Under the pieces are notes generated by a model. That model searched no databases, was not told the DNA's origin, and worked only from the letters and a program-made list of their open reading frames with translations. A program made the translations under genes and the position numbers. DNA of 64,000 bases from Hyphomicrobiales bacterium. GTDB taxonomy: Bacteria > Pseudomonadota > Alphaproteobacteria > Rhizobiales > Beijerinckiaceae. The stretch lies in contig CAKNFJ010000001.1 in assembly GCA_930633495.1 (NCBI GenBank), positions 3,247,001 through 3,311,000 on the forward strand, given 5' to 3'. Every line of letters begins with the position of its first letter. Position 1 is the stretch's first letter. Below, one piece after another: positions 42,998 through 52,766 of the stretch.

Positions 42998-43140
42998 CCT
43001 TCTCCCCACGGGGAGAAGGTGGCACGGCGAAGCCGTGACGGATGAGGGTGGAACCCCAATTGAAAACTGAAAAGGTCGCTTGCGTCAGCCTTCCCTCATC
43101 CGTCTGCTTCGCAGACACCTTCTCCCCCGAGGGGAGAAGG
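42998..43140. repeat. Large palindromic repeat, CCTTCTCCCC class
   Basis: Inverted arms of about 50 bp, each with two nested hairpins. Left (42998-43048): CCTTCTCCCC-AC-GGGGAGAAGG, then CACGGC-GAA-GCCGTG, then GACGGATGAGGG. Right (43093-43140): CCCTCATCCGTC, then GTCTGC-TTC-GCAGAC, then CCTTCTCCCC-CGA-GGGGAGAAGG. The second hairpins of the two arms differ in sequence but each pairs perfectly with itself. It resembles the rhizobial intergenic mosaic elements (RIME type). It lies between the hppD and AprI/Inh-type genes. Confidence 0.85.
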
Positions 43141-43145
43141 GGGCG

Positions 43146-43949
43146 CTACTGCGCGAGCTTGCGCATCAGCAGCGGCGCGCCGACCGCGGGGTCCTTGCGC
43201 CACTGGCCGTTCTCGAAGACCAGATCGGTACCGTGGCCGCGGCGCGCCACGAGGGTGAGCCGGCCGCCGGAATAGCGCCAGCCGGTCGGATCGAAGATCG
43301 TGAGCCCGGTATCGCTGCAGGCGCCTTCGAAGGCGGCCGTCGCGCTGCCGTTCGGCGCGGGCGGCGACAGGACGAGGCGGCAGGCCTCGCGGTTGGGCTG
43401 GCGCATCAGCACATAGCGCCCCGGCAGGGTCGTGGCCGCCGGAGCTGTGGCCGGGTCGACGGGCGTCTGCCGTTGCGCGGCAGTCGCCGCCGCCGCCGCG
43501 GGACTCAGCGGCCGGGCGGAGGCGACGCGCGGGTGGTCCTTCGAAAGCAGCCGATAGTCCTTGCCGTCGCTGCCCTTGCCGTCGAGCCCGGCTTCGGGGG
43601 AGCCTTTCCGGAAGCCGATCACCTCCTTGCCGGCGGCATCGAGCAAAAGTGGCTGGCCGCTCTCGGCCACGGACCAACCGGTCGCGGCGTCGAGGATCGG
43701 CAAGGCGCGCCGGCAGGTTGCCGGAAAGCGGAGTTGGCGGGCATTGCCTGCAGCCTCCGCGGCAAGCGTCAGAGTGCAGCTACGCGCCGCGCCCGCCAGC
43801 TCGAGGTCCCAGGCGCCGAGCCAGCGGCGGATCGCGTCGGGCGCCTTGTCGGCGCCGCGCGGCAGCGGCGCGGTCTGGGCGGCGGCCGGCAGGATGCCGG
43901 CGCCGAACAGCAGAAGCGGCAGAAGCCGGCGGATCAGGCCTTTTTCCAT
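43146..43949 (-). CDS. Secreted protein with two AprI/Inh-like domains
   Basis: A 267-residue exported protein. The signal peptide is about 1-25 (LLPLLLFGAGILPAAAQ). Two domains of about 90 residues resemble AprI/Inh metalloprotease inhibitors: one at about 35-125 (LGAWDLELAGAARSCTLTL ... FPATCRRALPILDAATGW) and one at about 170-260 (LPGRYVLMRQPNREACRLVL ... ACSDTGLTIFDPTGW), each with a Cys pair. A Pro/Ala linker joins them. No serralysin-type protease is visible in the window. The start overlaps the end of the 2-hydroxyacid dehydrogenase gene by 16 bp, so the two are co-transcribed. Confidence 0.78.
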   Translation of the reverse strand: MEKGLIRRLLPLLLFGAGILPAAAQTAPLPRGADKAPDAIRRWLGAWDLELAGAARSCTLTLAAEAAGNARQLRFPATCRRALPILDAATGWSVAESGQPLLLDAAGKEVIGFRKGSPEAGLDGKGSDGKDYRLLSKDHPRVASARPLSPAAAAATAAQRQTPVDPATAPAATTLPGRYVLMRQPNREACRLVLSPPAPNGSATAAFEGACSDTGLTIFDPTGWRYSGGRLTLVARRGHGTDLVFENGQWRKDPAVGAPLLMRKLAQ

Positions 43950-44908
43950 GGGGTCTCCGGCACGGGCGTCAGCGGGCCCTTGCCATCGAACCATGAAACC
44001 AGGTTGTCGACCAGAAGCTGGCCCATCGCCTCGCGGGTATGGACCGAGGCCGAGCCGACATGGGGCAGCAGCACCGCATGCTCGATCGCGATCAGCTCGG
44101 CCGGCACGCGCGGTTCGTCCTCGAAGACGTCGAGGCCGGCGGAGAGGATCGTCTTGTCCTGCAGCGCCTTGATCAGCGCCTGCTCGTCGATCACGGTGCC
44201 GCGGCCGACATTGACGACGATCCCGTTCGGCCCGAGCGCCTTCAGTACCTCGGCATTGATGATGTGATGCGTCGAGGCGCCGCCCGGCGCGACCGAGATC
44301 AGCGTGTCGACATCGGCGGCCATGTCGGTGAGCGACGGATAGTAGCGATAGGCCACGTCCTCCTGGCGCGAGCGGCCGTGATAGGCGACGGACAGGCCGA
44401 AGGCTTCGAGCCGATGGGCCACGGCCTTGCCGATGCGGCCTAGGCCGACGATGCCGACCTTGCGCCCGCGCAGGGAGGTGGTGAGCGGATAATTGCCCTT
44501 CAGCCACTTGCCCTCGCGCAGATAGCGATCGACCTGCGGGAGCTGGCGGACGGTGGCGATCAGCAGGCCGATGGCGAGGTCGGCGACCTCGTCGGTCAGG
44601 ACATCGGGCGTGTTGGTGACGACGAGGCCACGTCGTCCGGCCTCGGCCGCGTCGACATGGTCGTAGCCGACGCCGAAGCTGGAAACGACCTCGAGCTTGG
44701 GAAGCGCGTCGAACAGCGCGCCGTCCACCCGGTTGTGGCCGCCGCCGGCGGCGACGCCGCGCACGCGGCCGGCGAGCTCGCGGAGCAGCGCGGCGCGATC
44801 GGGCGCGTTCCACAGCTCATGGACGGTGAAGCGGGCCTTCAGCTGATCGGCGGCATAGGCCATCAGCGGGCCGGTCTGGATGATCTCGGGCTTGGTGGAG
44901 GCTGTCAT
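43934..44908 (-). CDS. D-2-hydroxyacid dehydrogenase (glyoxylate/hydroxypyruvate reductase type)
   Basis: A 324-residue NAD(P)-dependent oxidoreductase. The nucleotide loop is KVGIVGLGRIGKAVAHRLEAFG (about 148-169), and the catalytic Arg/Glu/His set appears in NVGRGTVIDEQALI (about 231-244), DVFEDEPRVP and LLPHVGSAS. GhrB-like enzymes reduce glyoxylate and hydroxypyruvate or oxidise D-glycerate. It precedes an AprI/Inh-type gene and lies 145 bp downstream of a FadR-type regulator gene. Its place beside a sugar-acid uptake region suggests it handles a short hydroxyacid. Confidence 0.9.
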   Translation of the reverse strand: MTASTKPEIIQTGPLMAYAADQLKARFTVHELWNAPDRAALLRELAGRVRGVAAGGGHNRVDGALFDALPKLEVVSSFGVGYDHVDAAEAGRRGLVVTNTPDVLTDEVADLAIGLLIATVRQLPQVDRYLREGKWLKGNYPLTTSLRGRKVGIVGLGRIGKAVAHRLEAFGLSVAYHGRSRQEDVAYRYYPSLTDMAADVDTLISVAPGGASTHHIINAEVLKALGPNGIVVNVGRGTVIDEQALIKALQDKTILSAGLDVFEDEPRVPAELIAIEHAVLLPHVGSASVHTREAMGQLLVDNLVSWFDGKGPLTPVPETPWKKA

Positions 44909-45053
44909 CGTCGCGCTGTCCGTCTTCTGGGTGGAATGTTGATTCGCAGCTTCTGAATCGATTAAAATGAAACTAGCCTGCTTGGTACGGCATTGTAGTC
45001 GCGCCTTTGCATGAGCGGTACCCGATGACGCCCTGTGCAGGAGTGCAGGGCGC

Positions 45054-45830
45054 TTATTTAGTATGCTTTATTCGCATGATTTTCCCCACCTCGGTCGCAT
45101 GATGGGTGCCGAGCGAGGCGAGGGTCGTGTTCAGGCTGTCGATCACGAGCCCGGCCATGCGAGCCGAGGCGAGATCGCCGTCCCGGTCGATGATGGCGAG
45201 CAGGACATGTTCGTGGTCGGGCAGCGACTCGACATAGGCCGCCTTGTCGCCGGTCTTGAGCAGCAGCGACCATTGCAGGGTCGCGATGACGGCGCTGGCG
45301 AGGCATTGCAGCGCGGCGTTCTGTGCGGCGGCGAAGATCGCTTCATGGAAGGCGAGGTCGGCGCGGATGGTGGCTTCGGCATAGGGCGGGCCATCGACCA
45401 TCCCGCGATAGGCGGCCTCGATCCGGGCAATGTCGGCCGAGGTCCGGCGCTGCGCTGCGAGGCGGGCGGCGCTGGGCTCGACGAAGCGGCGTAACTCGAA
45501 GAGATCGCGAATGAAACGCTCGTTCGGGTCCGCCTCGAAATGCCAGGACAGGACGTCGGGATCGAGCAGGTTCCAGCGCTCGCGCGGCGCGGCGCGCGTG
45601 CCGCTCTTGGGGCGGGCCTCCACCAGCCCCTTGGCGGTCAGGATCTTGACTGCTTCGCGATAGGCGGTGCGCGAGACCGAGATGTCCGAGCGCAAATCAT
45701 CCTCGTTGGGCAGGACCTCGCCCGCCCGCACTCGGCCGGTGATGATCGATACGGCGAGCTTCTGCGCGACCTGGCCGAAGAGGCGGTCCGGATTGAGCGT
45801 CGTCGGGCGGGAGAAGTCTCTTACGCGCAT
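45054..45830 (-). CDS. GntR/FadR-family regulator
   Basis: A 258-residue transcriptional regulator. An N-terminal winged helix (about 10-85, [55 protein letters not shown]) is followed by an all-helical FCD effector domain (about 110-245, [21 protein letters not shown] ... [15 protein letters not shown]), where the DLAFH motif supplies metal-binding residues. FCD regulators respond to organic acids such as gluconate, lactate or galactonate. It is divergent from the ABC importer 238 bp away, so that importer is the likely target. Confidence 0.92.
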   Translation of the reverse strand: MRVRDFSRPTTLNPDRLFGQVAQKLAVSIITGRVRAGEVLPNEDDLRSDISVSRTAYREAVKILTAKGLVEARPKSGTRAAPRERWNLLDPDVLSWHFEADPNERFIRDLFELRRFVEPSAARLAAQRRTSADIARIEAAYRGMVDGPPYAEATIRADLAFHEAIFAAAQNAALQCLASAVIATLQWSLLLKTGDKAAYVESLPDHEHVLLAIIDRDGDLASARMAGLVIDSLNTTLASLGTHHATEVGKIMRIKHTK

Positions 45831-46067
45831 CGGCAGTCTCTCCCTTTGTGGCCTTGCGGCCGGCCGCTCACGAGGGGCCGGCGCAGGCCGTGGCGGCGCT
45901 TGACACGTCCGCTTCTATCGTATGACTTTATCGCAGACTGGAACGGAGACAATCGCCCGAAGCAGGCGGGATCCGCTTTCATCATTCGGTCACAAGAAAC
46001 CGATTGCGGTCGCCGGCGCCTCAGGGGCGGACGGGGCCACAGGGAACGGAAAGCAGGGAAGGACGGC

Positions 46068-47135
<1,068 letters not shown>

Positions 47136-47346
47136 AGTATCGGACCATCCGGGCGACCTGACGACCCGGGTGGTTCCAGCGTGCTCGGGCATGAGTTCGG
47201 AGACGATACCGAGCAGGCCGGTGTCGCCTCTCACAAATTCGCCGCCCAGGGAAACAGGCGGCGGATGACGGCTGTTCAACGCCCATAATCATGCAGGACG
47301 GAGGTCCCATGCAGGCCGCCGCCGCACCCACGGAGGAGACGGTTCC

Positions 47347-48651
47347 ATGAGCATTTCCAGAAGAGACGTGCTGATCGGCGGCGCAGGCCTTGCCGCGGGG
47401 GCGACGCTGCCGCTCGCCCCCTCGATCGCGCAGGCCAAGATCGAGCAGGGCGCAACGCTGCGCGTGCTGCGCCCGACGAAGTTCGTCGAGCCCGATCAGC
47501 GGATATTCGACGAGAATACCGCCGCCTTCACCAAGGCAACGGGCGTGCCGGTCCGGGTCGACTATGCGGGCTGGGAGGATTTGCGTCCGCAGACGGCCGT
47601 CACCGCCAATACCGGCGCCGGGCCCGACATCGTCGTCGGCTGGGCCGACGACCCGCACATCTTCTCCGACAAGCTGATCGACCTCACCGCGATCGCCGAG
47701 GAGCTCGGCAAGAAATATGGTGGCTGGTATCCGATCGCCCAGAAATACGGCAAGAAGGACAAGACCGACCAGTGGATCTCGATTCCGATGGGCGCGTCCG
47801 GCGCCCCCGCTGTCTATCGTGAATCCTGGGTCAAGGAGGCCGGCTTCGATACCTTCCCGAAGGATCTCGATGGCTTCCTCAATCTCTGCCGCAAGCTCAA
47901 GGCAAACGGCCATCCGGCCGGCTTCGCGCTCGGCAACGCGGTGGGCGACGGTAACGCCTTCTGCAACTGGCTCGTCTGGACCCATGGCGGCCATATGGTC
48001 GACGAGAACAACAAGGTCACGATCAACTCGAAGGAGACGATCGAGGCACTGAAATACGCCAAGGCCCTCTACGAGACCTTCATCCCGGGTACGCTCTCCT
48101 GGCTCGACATCAGCAACAACAAGGCGCTGACGGCGGGCGAAATCGGCGTCACCCAGAACGGCGTTTCACTCTACTTCTCGATCAAGAACTCGACGGACGA
48201 GAAGATCGCGGCGATCGGCAAGGACCTCAACCACGCCACCATGCCAGTCGGTCCGCTCGGGCGCCCGTCGGAGCCGGCGCTGATCATCAACGCCATGGCG
48301 TTCAAGCACACGAAGTTCCCGAACGCGGCGAAGGAATATCTCCGCTTCATGATGGAGAAGGAACAGTACGACAAGTGGCTGACCGGCTGCTACGGCTACT
48401 GGACCCAGCCGCTGAAGGCCTTCGCCGAGAGCAAGGTCTGGTCGAGCGATCCCAAGATCCTGGTCTATCGCGACACCTGGGAGCGCGCGCTCTGGAGCGG
48501 CTACAAGGGCTCGATCAACGAGGCGGCGGGCACGGTCAACGCCGAGTACGTCGTCGTCCAGATGGTCGCTTCCGTCTGCGCCGGCCAGGCCACGCCCGAA
48601 GAGGCCGCCAAGGAAGCCGAGCGCCGCGCCCGGCGCTACTACCGGACCTGA
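47347..48651 (+). CDS. ABC transporter extracellular solute-binding protein, family 1
   Basis: A 434-residue periplasmic binding protein of the sugar-binding family 1. The N-terminus has a twin-arginine-like signal (ISRRDVLIGGAGLAAGATLPLA, residues 3-24) cleaved after about residue 30 (IAQA). The mature protein shows the family layout (FTKATGVPVRVDYAGWEDL ... GPDIVVGWADDPHIFSD ... GIGVTQNGVSLYF-type hinge). No lipobox is present. The ligand may be a sugar, sugar acid or polyol. It lies 211 bp after the ATPase gene and 79 bp before the permease. Confidence 0.92.
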   Translation: MSISRRDVLIGGAGLAAGATLPLAPSIAQAKIEQGATLRVLRPTKFVEPDQRIFDENTAAFTKATGVPVRVDYAGWEDLRPQTAVTANTGAGPDIVVGWADDPHIFSDKLIDLTAIAEELGKKYGGWYPIAQKYGKKDKTDQWISIPMGASGAPAVYRESWVKEAGFDTFPKDLDGFLNLCRKLKANGHPAGFALGNAVGDGNAFCNWLVWTHGGHMVDENNKVTINSKETIEALKYAKALYETFIPGTLSWLDISNNKALTAGEIGVTQNGVSLYFSIKNSTDEKIAAIGKDLNHATMPVGPLGRPSEPALIINAMAFKHTKFPNAAKEYLRFMMEKEQYDKWLTGCYGYWTQPLKAFAESKVWSSDPKILVYRDTWERALWSGYKGSINEAAGTVNAEYVVVQMVASVCAGQATPEEAAKEAERRARRYYRT

Positions 48652-48730
48652 TCCGCTTTACCCGACAGGTCTTGCCCGGCCGCCGCCCATGGGCGGCGGC
48701 CGGGGATGCCGGTCCAACTGCGAGCGCGCC

Positions 48731-49687
48731 ATGGCCGTTGCTGCCGCCGAAACGCGAACCGTCTACACGCTGGAACAGAGCTGGCTGGTCAGGCTGTTCG
48801 ACAACAAGCCCTTCCTGATCTGCCTCTGCCTGTTCCCCGCAGCGGCGCTGCTGCTCGTCTTCCTCAGCTACCCGCTGGGCCTGGGAATCTGGCTCGCCTT
48901 CACCGATACCCGCATCGGGCGGACGGGCAATTTCATCGGCTTCGAGAATTTCGAGTCGCTCTGGAACGACCGGGTCTTCATCACGGCGGTCTGGAACACG
49001 CTGCTTTATACGAGCGTGGCGACGGTGGGGAAGTTCGCGCTGGGCCTCTGGCTCGCGCTGCTGCTCAACAACAATCTGCCGTTCAAATCGATGCTGCGCG
49101 CGCTGATCCTGGTGCCATGGATCGTGCCGACGGTGCTCTCGGCCATCGCCTTCTGGTGGATCTACGATCCGCAGTTCTCGATCATCTCCTATGTGCTCGT
49201 CGACGTGCTCGGCTGGCGCGACACCTATATCGACTTCCTCGGCCAGCCCTGGCCGGCGCGCTGGTCGCTGATCGCCGCCAATATCTGGCGCGGCATCCCC
49301 TTCGTCGCCATCAGCCTGCTGGCGGGCCTGCAGACGATCTCGCCCTCGCTCTACGAGGCGGCGATGCTCGACGGCGCCAATGCCTGGCAGCGCTTCCGGC
49401 ATGTCACGCTGCCGATGCTGATGCCGATCCTGGCGGTGGTGCTGACCTTCTCGGTGCTGTTCACCTTCACCGATTTCCAGCTCGTCTACGCCATCACGCG
49501 TGGCGGGCCGGTCAATGCGACGCATCTGATGGCGACGCTCGCCTTCCAGCGCGGCATTCCCGGTGGGCAGCTCGGCGAGGGCGCGGCCATCGCGGTGGCG
49601 ATGATCCCGTTCCTCGTGATGGCGACGCTGTTCAGCTATTTCGGGCTCGCCCGGCGCAAATGGCAGCAGGGGGAAGACAATGACTGA
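48731..49687 (+). CDS. ABC transporter permease (sugar type), MalF-like
   Basis: A 318-residue inner-membrane permease with six membrane segments. The EAA loop contacting the ATPase is YEAAMLDGANAWQRFRHVTLPML (about 212-234). The N-terminal domain has FLICLCLFPAAALLLVFLSYPLGLGIWLAFTD. It pairs with the next gene as MalF/MalG-type partners. The ATG at 48731 (MAVAAAETR) leaves the first helix intact. The stop overlaps the start of the next gene by 8 bp. Confidence 0.93.
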   Translation: MAVAAAETRTVYTLEQSWLVRLFDNKPFLICLCLFPAAALLLVFLSYPLGLGIWLAFTDTRIGRTGNFIGFENFESLWNDRVFITAVWNTLLYTSVATVGKFALGLWLALLLNNNLPFKSMLRALILVPWIVPTVLSAIAFWWIYDPQFSIISYVLVDVLGWRDTYIDFLGQPWPARWSLIAANIWRGIPFVAISLLAGLQTISPSLYEAAMLDGANAWQRFRHVTLPMLMPILAVVLTFSVLFTFTDFQLVYAITRGGPVNATHLMATLAFQRGIPGGQLGEGAAIAVAMIPFLVMATLFSYFGLARRKWQQGEDND

Positions 49688-50582
49688 TCAGACCCTGAGC
49701 CAGCGCCCGCATCTGACGGATAAGGAGAGCTCCGGCGTCATCGACTGGTCCTCCGGACCGCGCCGCTTCATCACGCTCTACCTGCCGCTGTCGATCTTCG
49801 TCATCGTCCTGCTGTTCCCGTTCTACTGGATGGCGATCACGGCGATCAAACCCAACTCGGAGCTGCTCGACTACAAGAACAACAACCCGTTCTGGGTGAA
49901 GTCGCCGACGCTGGAGAACATCAACAAGCTCTTGTTCCACACGGATTATCCGCAGTGGCTGTGGACCACGATGATGGTCGCGGTGGTAGCGACGGCGCTT
50001 TCGCTCTTCGCCAGCGTGCTCGCCGCCTACGCGATCCAGCGGCTGAAGTTCAAGGGCTCGCAATATGTGGGACTCGCGATCTATCTCGCCTATCTGGTGC
50101 CGCCCTCGATCCTGTTCATTCCGCTGGCGACGCTGATCTTCCAGTTCGGGTTGTTCGACTCGCCTCTGGCGCTGATCCTGACATACCCGACCTTCCTGAT
50201 CCCGTTCTGCACCTGGCTCCTGATCGGCTACTTCAAGTCGATCCCCTATGAGCTCGAGGAATGCGCGATGATCGACGGGGCGACGCGGCTCCAGACGCTG
50301 CGGCAGATCACCCTGCCTCTCGCCATGCCCGGGCTGATCTCGGCCGGCATCTTCGCCTTCACCCTGTCCTGGAACGAGTTTATCTATGCGCTCGCCTTCA
50401 TCCAGTCGGCCGAGAAGAAGACGGTGCCTGTCGCCGTCCTGACCCAGCTCGTCGAGGGTGACGTCTATCACTGGGGTTCGCTGATGGCGGGTGCGCTGCT
50501 CGGCTCGATTCCGGTCGCGATCCTCTATTCCTTCTTCGTCGATTACTACGTCGCCTCGCTGACCGGCGCAGTGAAGGAGTAG
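49680..50582 (+). CDS. ABC transporter permease (sugar type), MalG-like
   Basis: A 300-residue second permease with six membrane segments and an EAA loop LEECAMIDGATRLQTLRQITLPLAMPG (about 196-222). The C-terminal loop RVALLTQLVEG-type stretch is typical of the MalG partner. It overlaps the first permease gene by 8 bp, so the pair is translationally coupled. The oxidoreductase gene follows after 93 bp. Confidence 0.93.
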   Translation: MTDQTLSQRPHLTDKESSGVIDWSSGPRRFITLYLPLSIFVIVLLFPFYWMAITAIKPNSELLDYKNNNPFWVKSPTLENINKLLFHTDYPQWLWTTMMVAVVATALSLFASVLAAYAIQRLKFKGSQYVGLAIYLAYLVPPSILFIPLATLIFQFGLFDSPLALILTYPTFLIPFCTWLLIGYFKSIPYELEECAMIDGATRLQTLRQITLPLAMPGLISAGIFAFTLSWNEFIYALAFIQSAEKKTVPVAVLTQLVEGDVYHWGSLMAGALLGSIPVAILYSFFVDYYVASLTGAVKE

Positions 50583-50675
50583 GCCGCTTCGGCGCCGGCT
50601 TCCGAGAGGCCGGCCGCCTTCCTTGCGGGCATGGCGCGAGCCGTGCCCGCTTTCGTTCAAAGAGTGCCCGTTCCC

Positions 50676-51581
50676 ATGTCCGCTCAACCGATCTCCAGCA
50701 TCGCCTTCATCGGGCTCGGCGCCATGGGGGCGCCGATGGCCGCCAATCTCGCCGGGAAGCAGTTTCACGTCACCGGCTTCGACATGCGCGAGGCGGCGCG
50801 CGAAGCGCTGGTCGCGGCTGGCGGCCATGCAGCCTCGAGTGCGAAGGAGGCGGCGGCAGGCGCCGAGGCGCTGGTGCTGATGGTCGTCAATGCCGCCCAG
50901 GCGCGCTCGGTGCTGTTCGAGGCGGGTGCGCTCGCCGCGCTCGCGCCGGGCGCTACCGTCATCCTGATGGCGACCTGCCCGCCCGGCGAGGCTGAGGCGA
51001 TCGCGGCGGAAGTCATCGAGACCGGCCGACATTTCATCGACGCCCCGGTCTCGGGCGGGGTCAACGGCGCGCGCAACGCGACCCTGACGATCATGGTCGG
51101 CGCACCGGCCGACAGCTTCGCGCGGGCGAAGCCCGTGCTCGACGTGCTTGGCGACAAGGTCTTCCATGTCGGCGAGAGGGCAGGGCAGGGGGCGACGGTG
51201 AAGACCGTCAACCAGCTGCTCTGCGGCGTTCATATCGCGGTGGCGGCCGAGGCCCTGTCGCTGGCCGAGAAGGCCGGCATCGATGGCCGGCTGCTGTTCG
51301 AGATCATGGGCGGTTCGGCCGCTTCGTCCTGGATGCTGAGGGATCGCGGGCCGCGCATGCATGAGCCCGATCCGGTGGTGGCGAGCGCGGTCGACATCTT
51401 CGTCAAGGATCTGGGCATCGTGCTCGATGCCGGGCGGGCGGCGAAGGCCGCGCTGCCGCTCGCGGCTGCGGCGCACCAGATGTTCCTCGCCGCCTCCGGG
51501 CTCGGCCATGGCGGGCGTGACGATTCGCAGGTGGTCAGAGCCTATCGCGCGCTCAATGCGAAGCCCGCCAAGGATGGCTGA
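50676..51581 (+). CDS. Beta-hydroxyacid dehydrogenase, L-threonate dehydrogenase-like
   Basis: A 301-residue NAD-dependent dehydrogenase of the 3-hydroxyisobutyrate dehydrogenase superfamily. The Rossmann loop is IAFIGLGAMGAPMAANL (about 9-25), the substrate motif FIDAPVSGGVNGARN (about 122-136), and the catalytic Lys is in GATVKTVNQLLCGVHI (about 172-187). The C-terminal SAVDIFVKDLGIVLDAGR and AAAHQMFLAA match the LtnD (L-threonate dehydrogenase) subgroup. That points to C4 sugar acids, but the partner kinase and aldolase genes are not in view. The ATG at 50676 avoids a Pro-rich N-terminal extension from an alternative at 50631. Confidence 0.88.
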   Translation: MSAQPISSIAFIGLGAMGAPMAANLAGKQFHVTGFDMREAAREALVAAGGHAASSAKEAAAGAEALVLMVVNAAQARSVLFEAGALAALAPGATVILMATCPPGEAEAIAAEVIETGRHFIDAPVSGGVNGARNATLTIMVGAPADSFARAKPVLDVLGDKVFHVGERAGQGATVKTVNQLLCGVHIAVAAEALSLAEKAGIDGRLLFEIMGGSAASSWMLRDRGPRMHEPDPVVASAVDIFVKDLGIVLDAGRAAKAALPLAAAAHQMFLAASGLGHGGRDDSQVVRAYRALNAKPAKDG

Positions 51582-51588
51582 AGAGCGT

Positions 51589-52665
51589 TCAACCCGGCGG
51601 GCAGGTCGTGCCTCTGACGATCAGCTCCGGCGTCAGCAACAGGCGTTGCCTCGGCGCCGACGGGTCGGCGATGCGGTTCAGCAGGAACTCGGCCGATTTC
51701 GCGCCCATCTCGTTCTGGAAGTTGTGAACGGTGGTGAGCGCGGGAAACCATTGCGCGGCCTCCTTCACGTCGTCGCAGCCGACGATCGAGAAGTCGCGCC
51801 CGGCCTCCAGCCCGTGATGGCGCAGGCCGAGCATGGCGCCGAAGGCGGCGAGGTCGTTCATGCACACGGCCGCCGTCGGCGGATCGCCGGCGCCGAGCAC
51901 GTTCCGGATGCCTTTCAGGCCGGCTTCGCGCGTGCCGTAGTCGAAATGAACCAGTGCGGGATCGAAAGGCAGTCCGGCTCGCGCGAGCGACTCGCGGTAG
52001 CCCGCATAGCGGTTGCGCCCGGTCGAGATGCTTTCGTTCGCGCAGATGAACGCGATGCGGCGATGGCCGAGGCCGATGAGATGCTCCATCGCCTGCGTTG
52101 TGCCGTGCCGGTCGTCGGACCCGACGAAGTCGAGATCCGCTCCCGCGATCTCGCGCGAGAGCTGCACGACCGGAACGCCGGCGTCGACCAGCGGCGAGAG
52201 GCTCTCCACCGTGCTGCCGCCGGCCGAGCAGAGGATCATGCCGTCGGGCCGGTATTCGGCCAGGATGCCGAGCACGCGCGCCTGCTTGTCGAGGTTCTCG
52301 GCATAGGTGCCGAGCAGGATCGAGCGGTCATGGCGGCCGGCGGTCTCCTCGATGGCGGCCAGCAGCTCGGCGAAATACGGGTTGGTGATGTCGTGAAAGC
52401 CGACGCCGATGATGTTGGTCCGGTCGGTGCGCAGGGACGCGGCGCTGCGGTTGTAGCTGTAGCCCATGGCGCGGGCGATCTCGCGGACACGCTCGCGCGT
52501 TACCTCCGCAACCAGCGGCGAACCGCGCAGGGCAAGTGAAACCGTGGCTGTCGAGACGGAAAGATGATCGGCGATGCTCTGCAGGGTGACACGGCTGCGG
52601 CCGGATGGACCCGCCGGGCTGGGGCGTGTGGTCCGGCTGGTCTCGGGCGGGCCGTCGGCAGTCAT
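51589..52665 (-). CDS. LacI-family regulator
   Basis: A 358-residue LacI/GalR-type repressor. After about 25 residues of linker (TSRTTRPSPAGPSG), the helix-turn-helix is VTLQSIADHLSVSTATVSLALRG (about 29-51), followed by the hinge helix (MGYSYNRSAASLRT), and a periplasmic-binding-protein-like effector domain (IIGVGFHDITNPYFAELLAAIEE ... GFD-type SIVGCDDV). It binds a sugar or sugar acid. The ATG at 52665 gives a normal-length protein; the longer frame from 52776 runs into the neighbouring promoter. It is convergent with the LtnD-like gene and divergent from the second dehydrogenase, which it probably controls. Confidence 0.92.
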   Translation of the reverse strand: MTADGPPETSRTTRPSPAGPSGRSRVTLQSIADHLSVSTATVSLALRGSPLVAEVTRERVREIARAMGYSYNRSAASLRTDRTNIIGVGFHDITNPYFAELLAAIEETAGRHDRSILLGTYAENLDKQARVLGILAEYRPDGMILCSAGGSTVESLSPLVDAGVPVVQLSREIAGADLDFVGSDDRHGTTQAMEHLIGLGHRRIAFICANESISTGRNRYAGYRESLARAGLPFDPALVHFDYGTREAGLKGIRNVLGAGDPPTAAVCMNDLAAFGAMLGLRHHGLEAGRDFSIVGCDDVKEAAQWFPALTTVHNFQNEMGAKSAEFLLNRIADPSAPRQRLLLTPELIVRGTTCPPG

Positions 52666-52766
52666 GAATCGTCCACTGTACGCGCTGACCTCGCGATAGC
52701 CGGCGAGTCGGGCCGTTTTCTCCACGTCTCGTTTCATCTCAACCATATCAGCGGGAGAATTTGAAG

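Noticed and set aside
42998..43140. CRISPR-like repeats
   Set aside because: These are inverted, not regularly spaced direct repeats, and no cas gene is present.
45916..45930. TATCGTATGACTTTA as a GntR/FadR operator
   Set aside because: The half-sites are poorly symmetric and no second copy is seen; position alone is not enough to call it.
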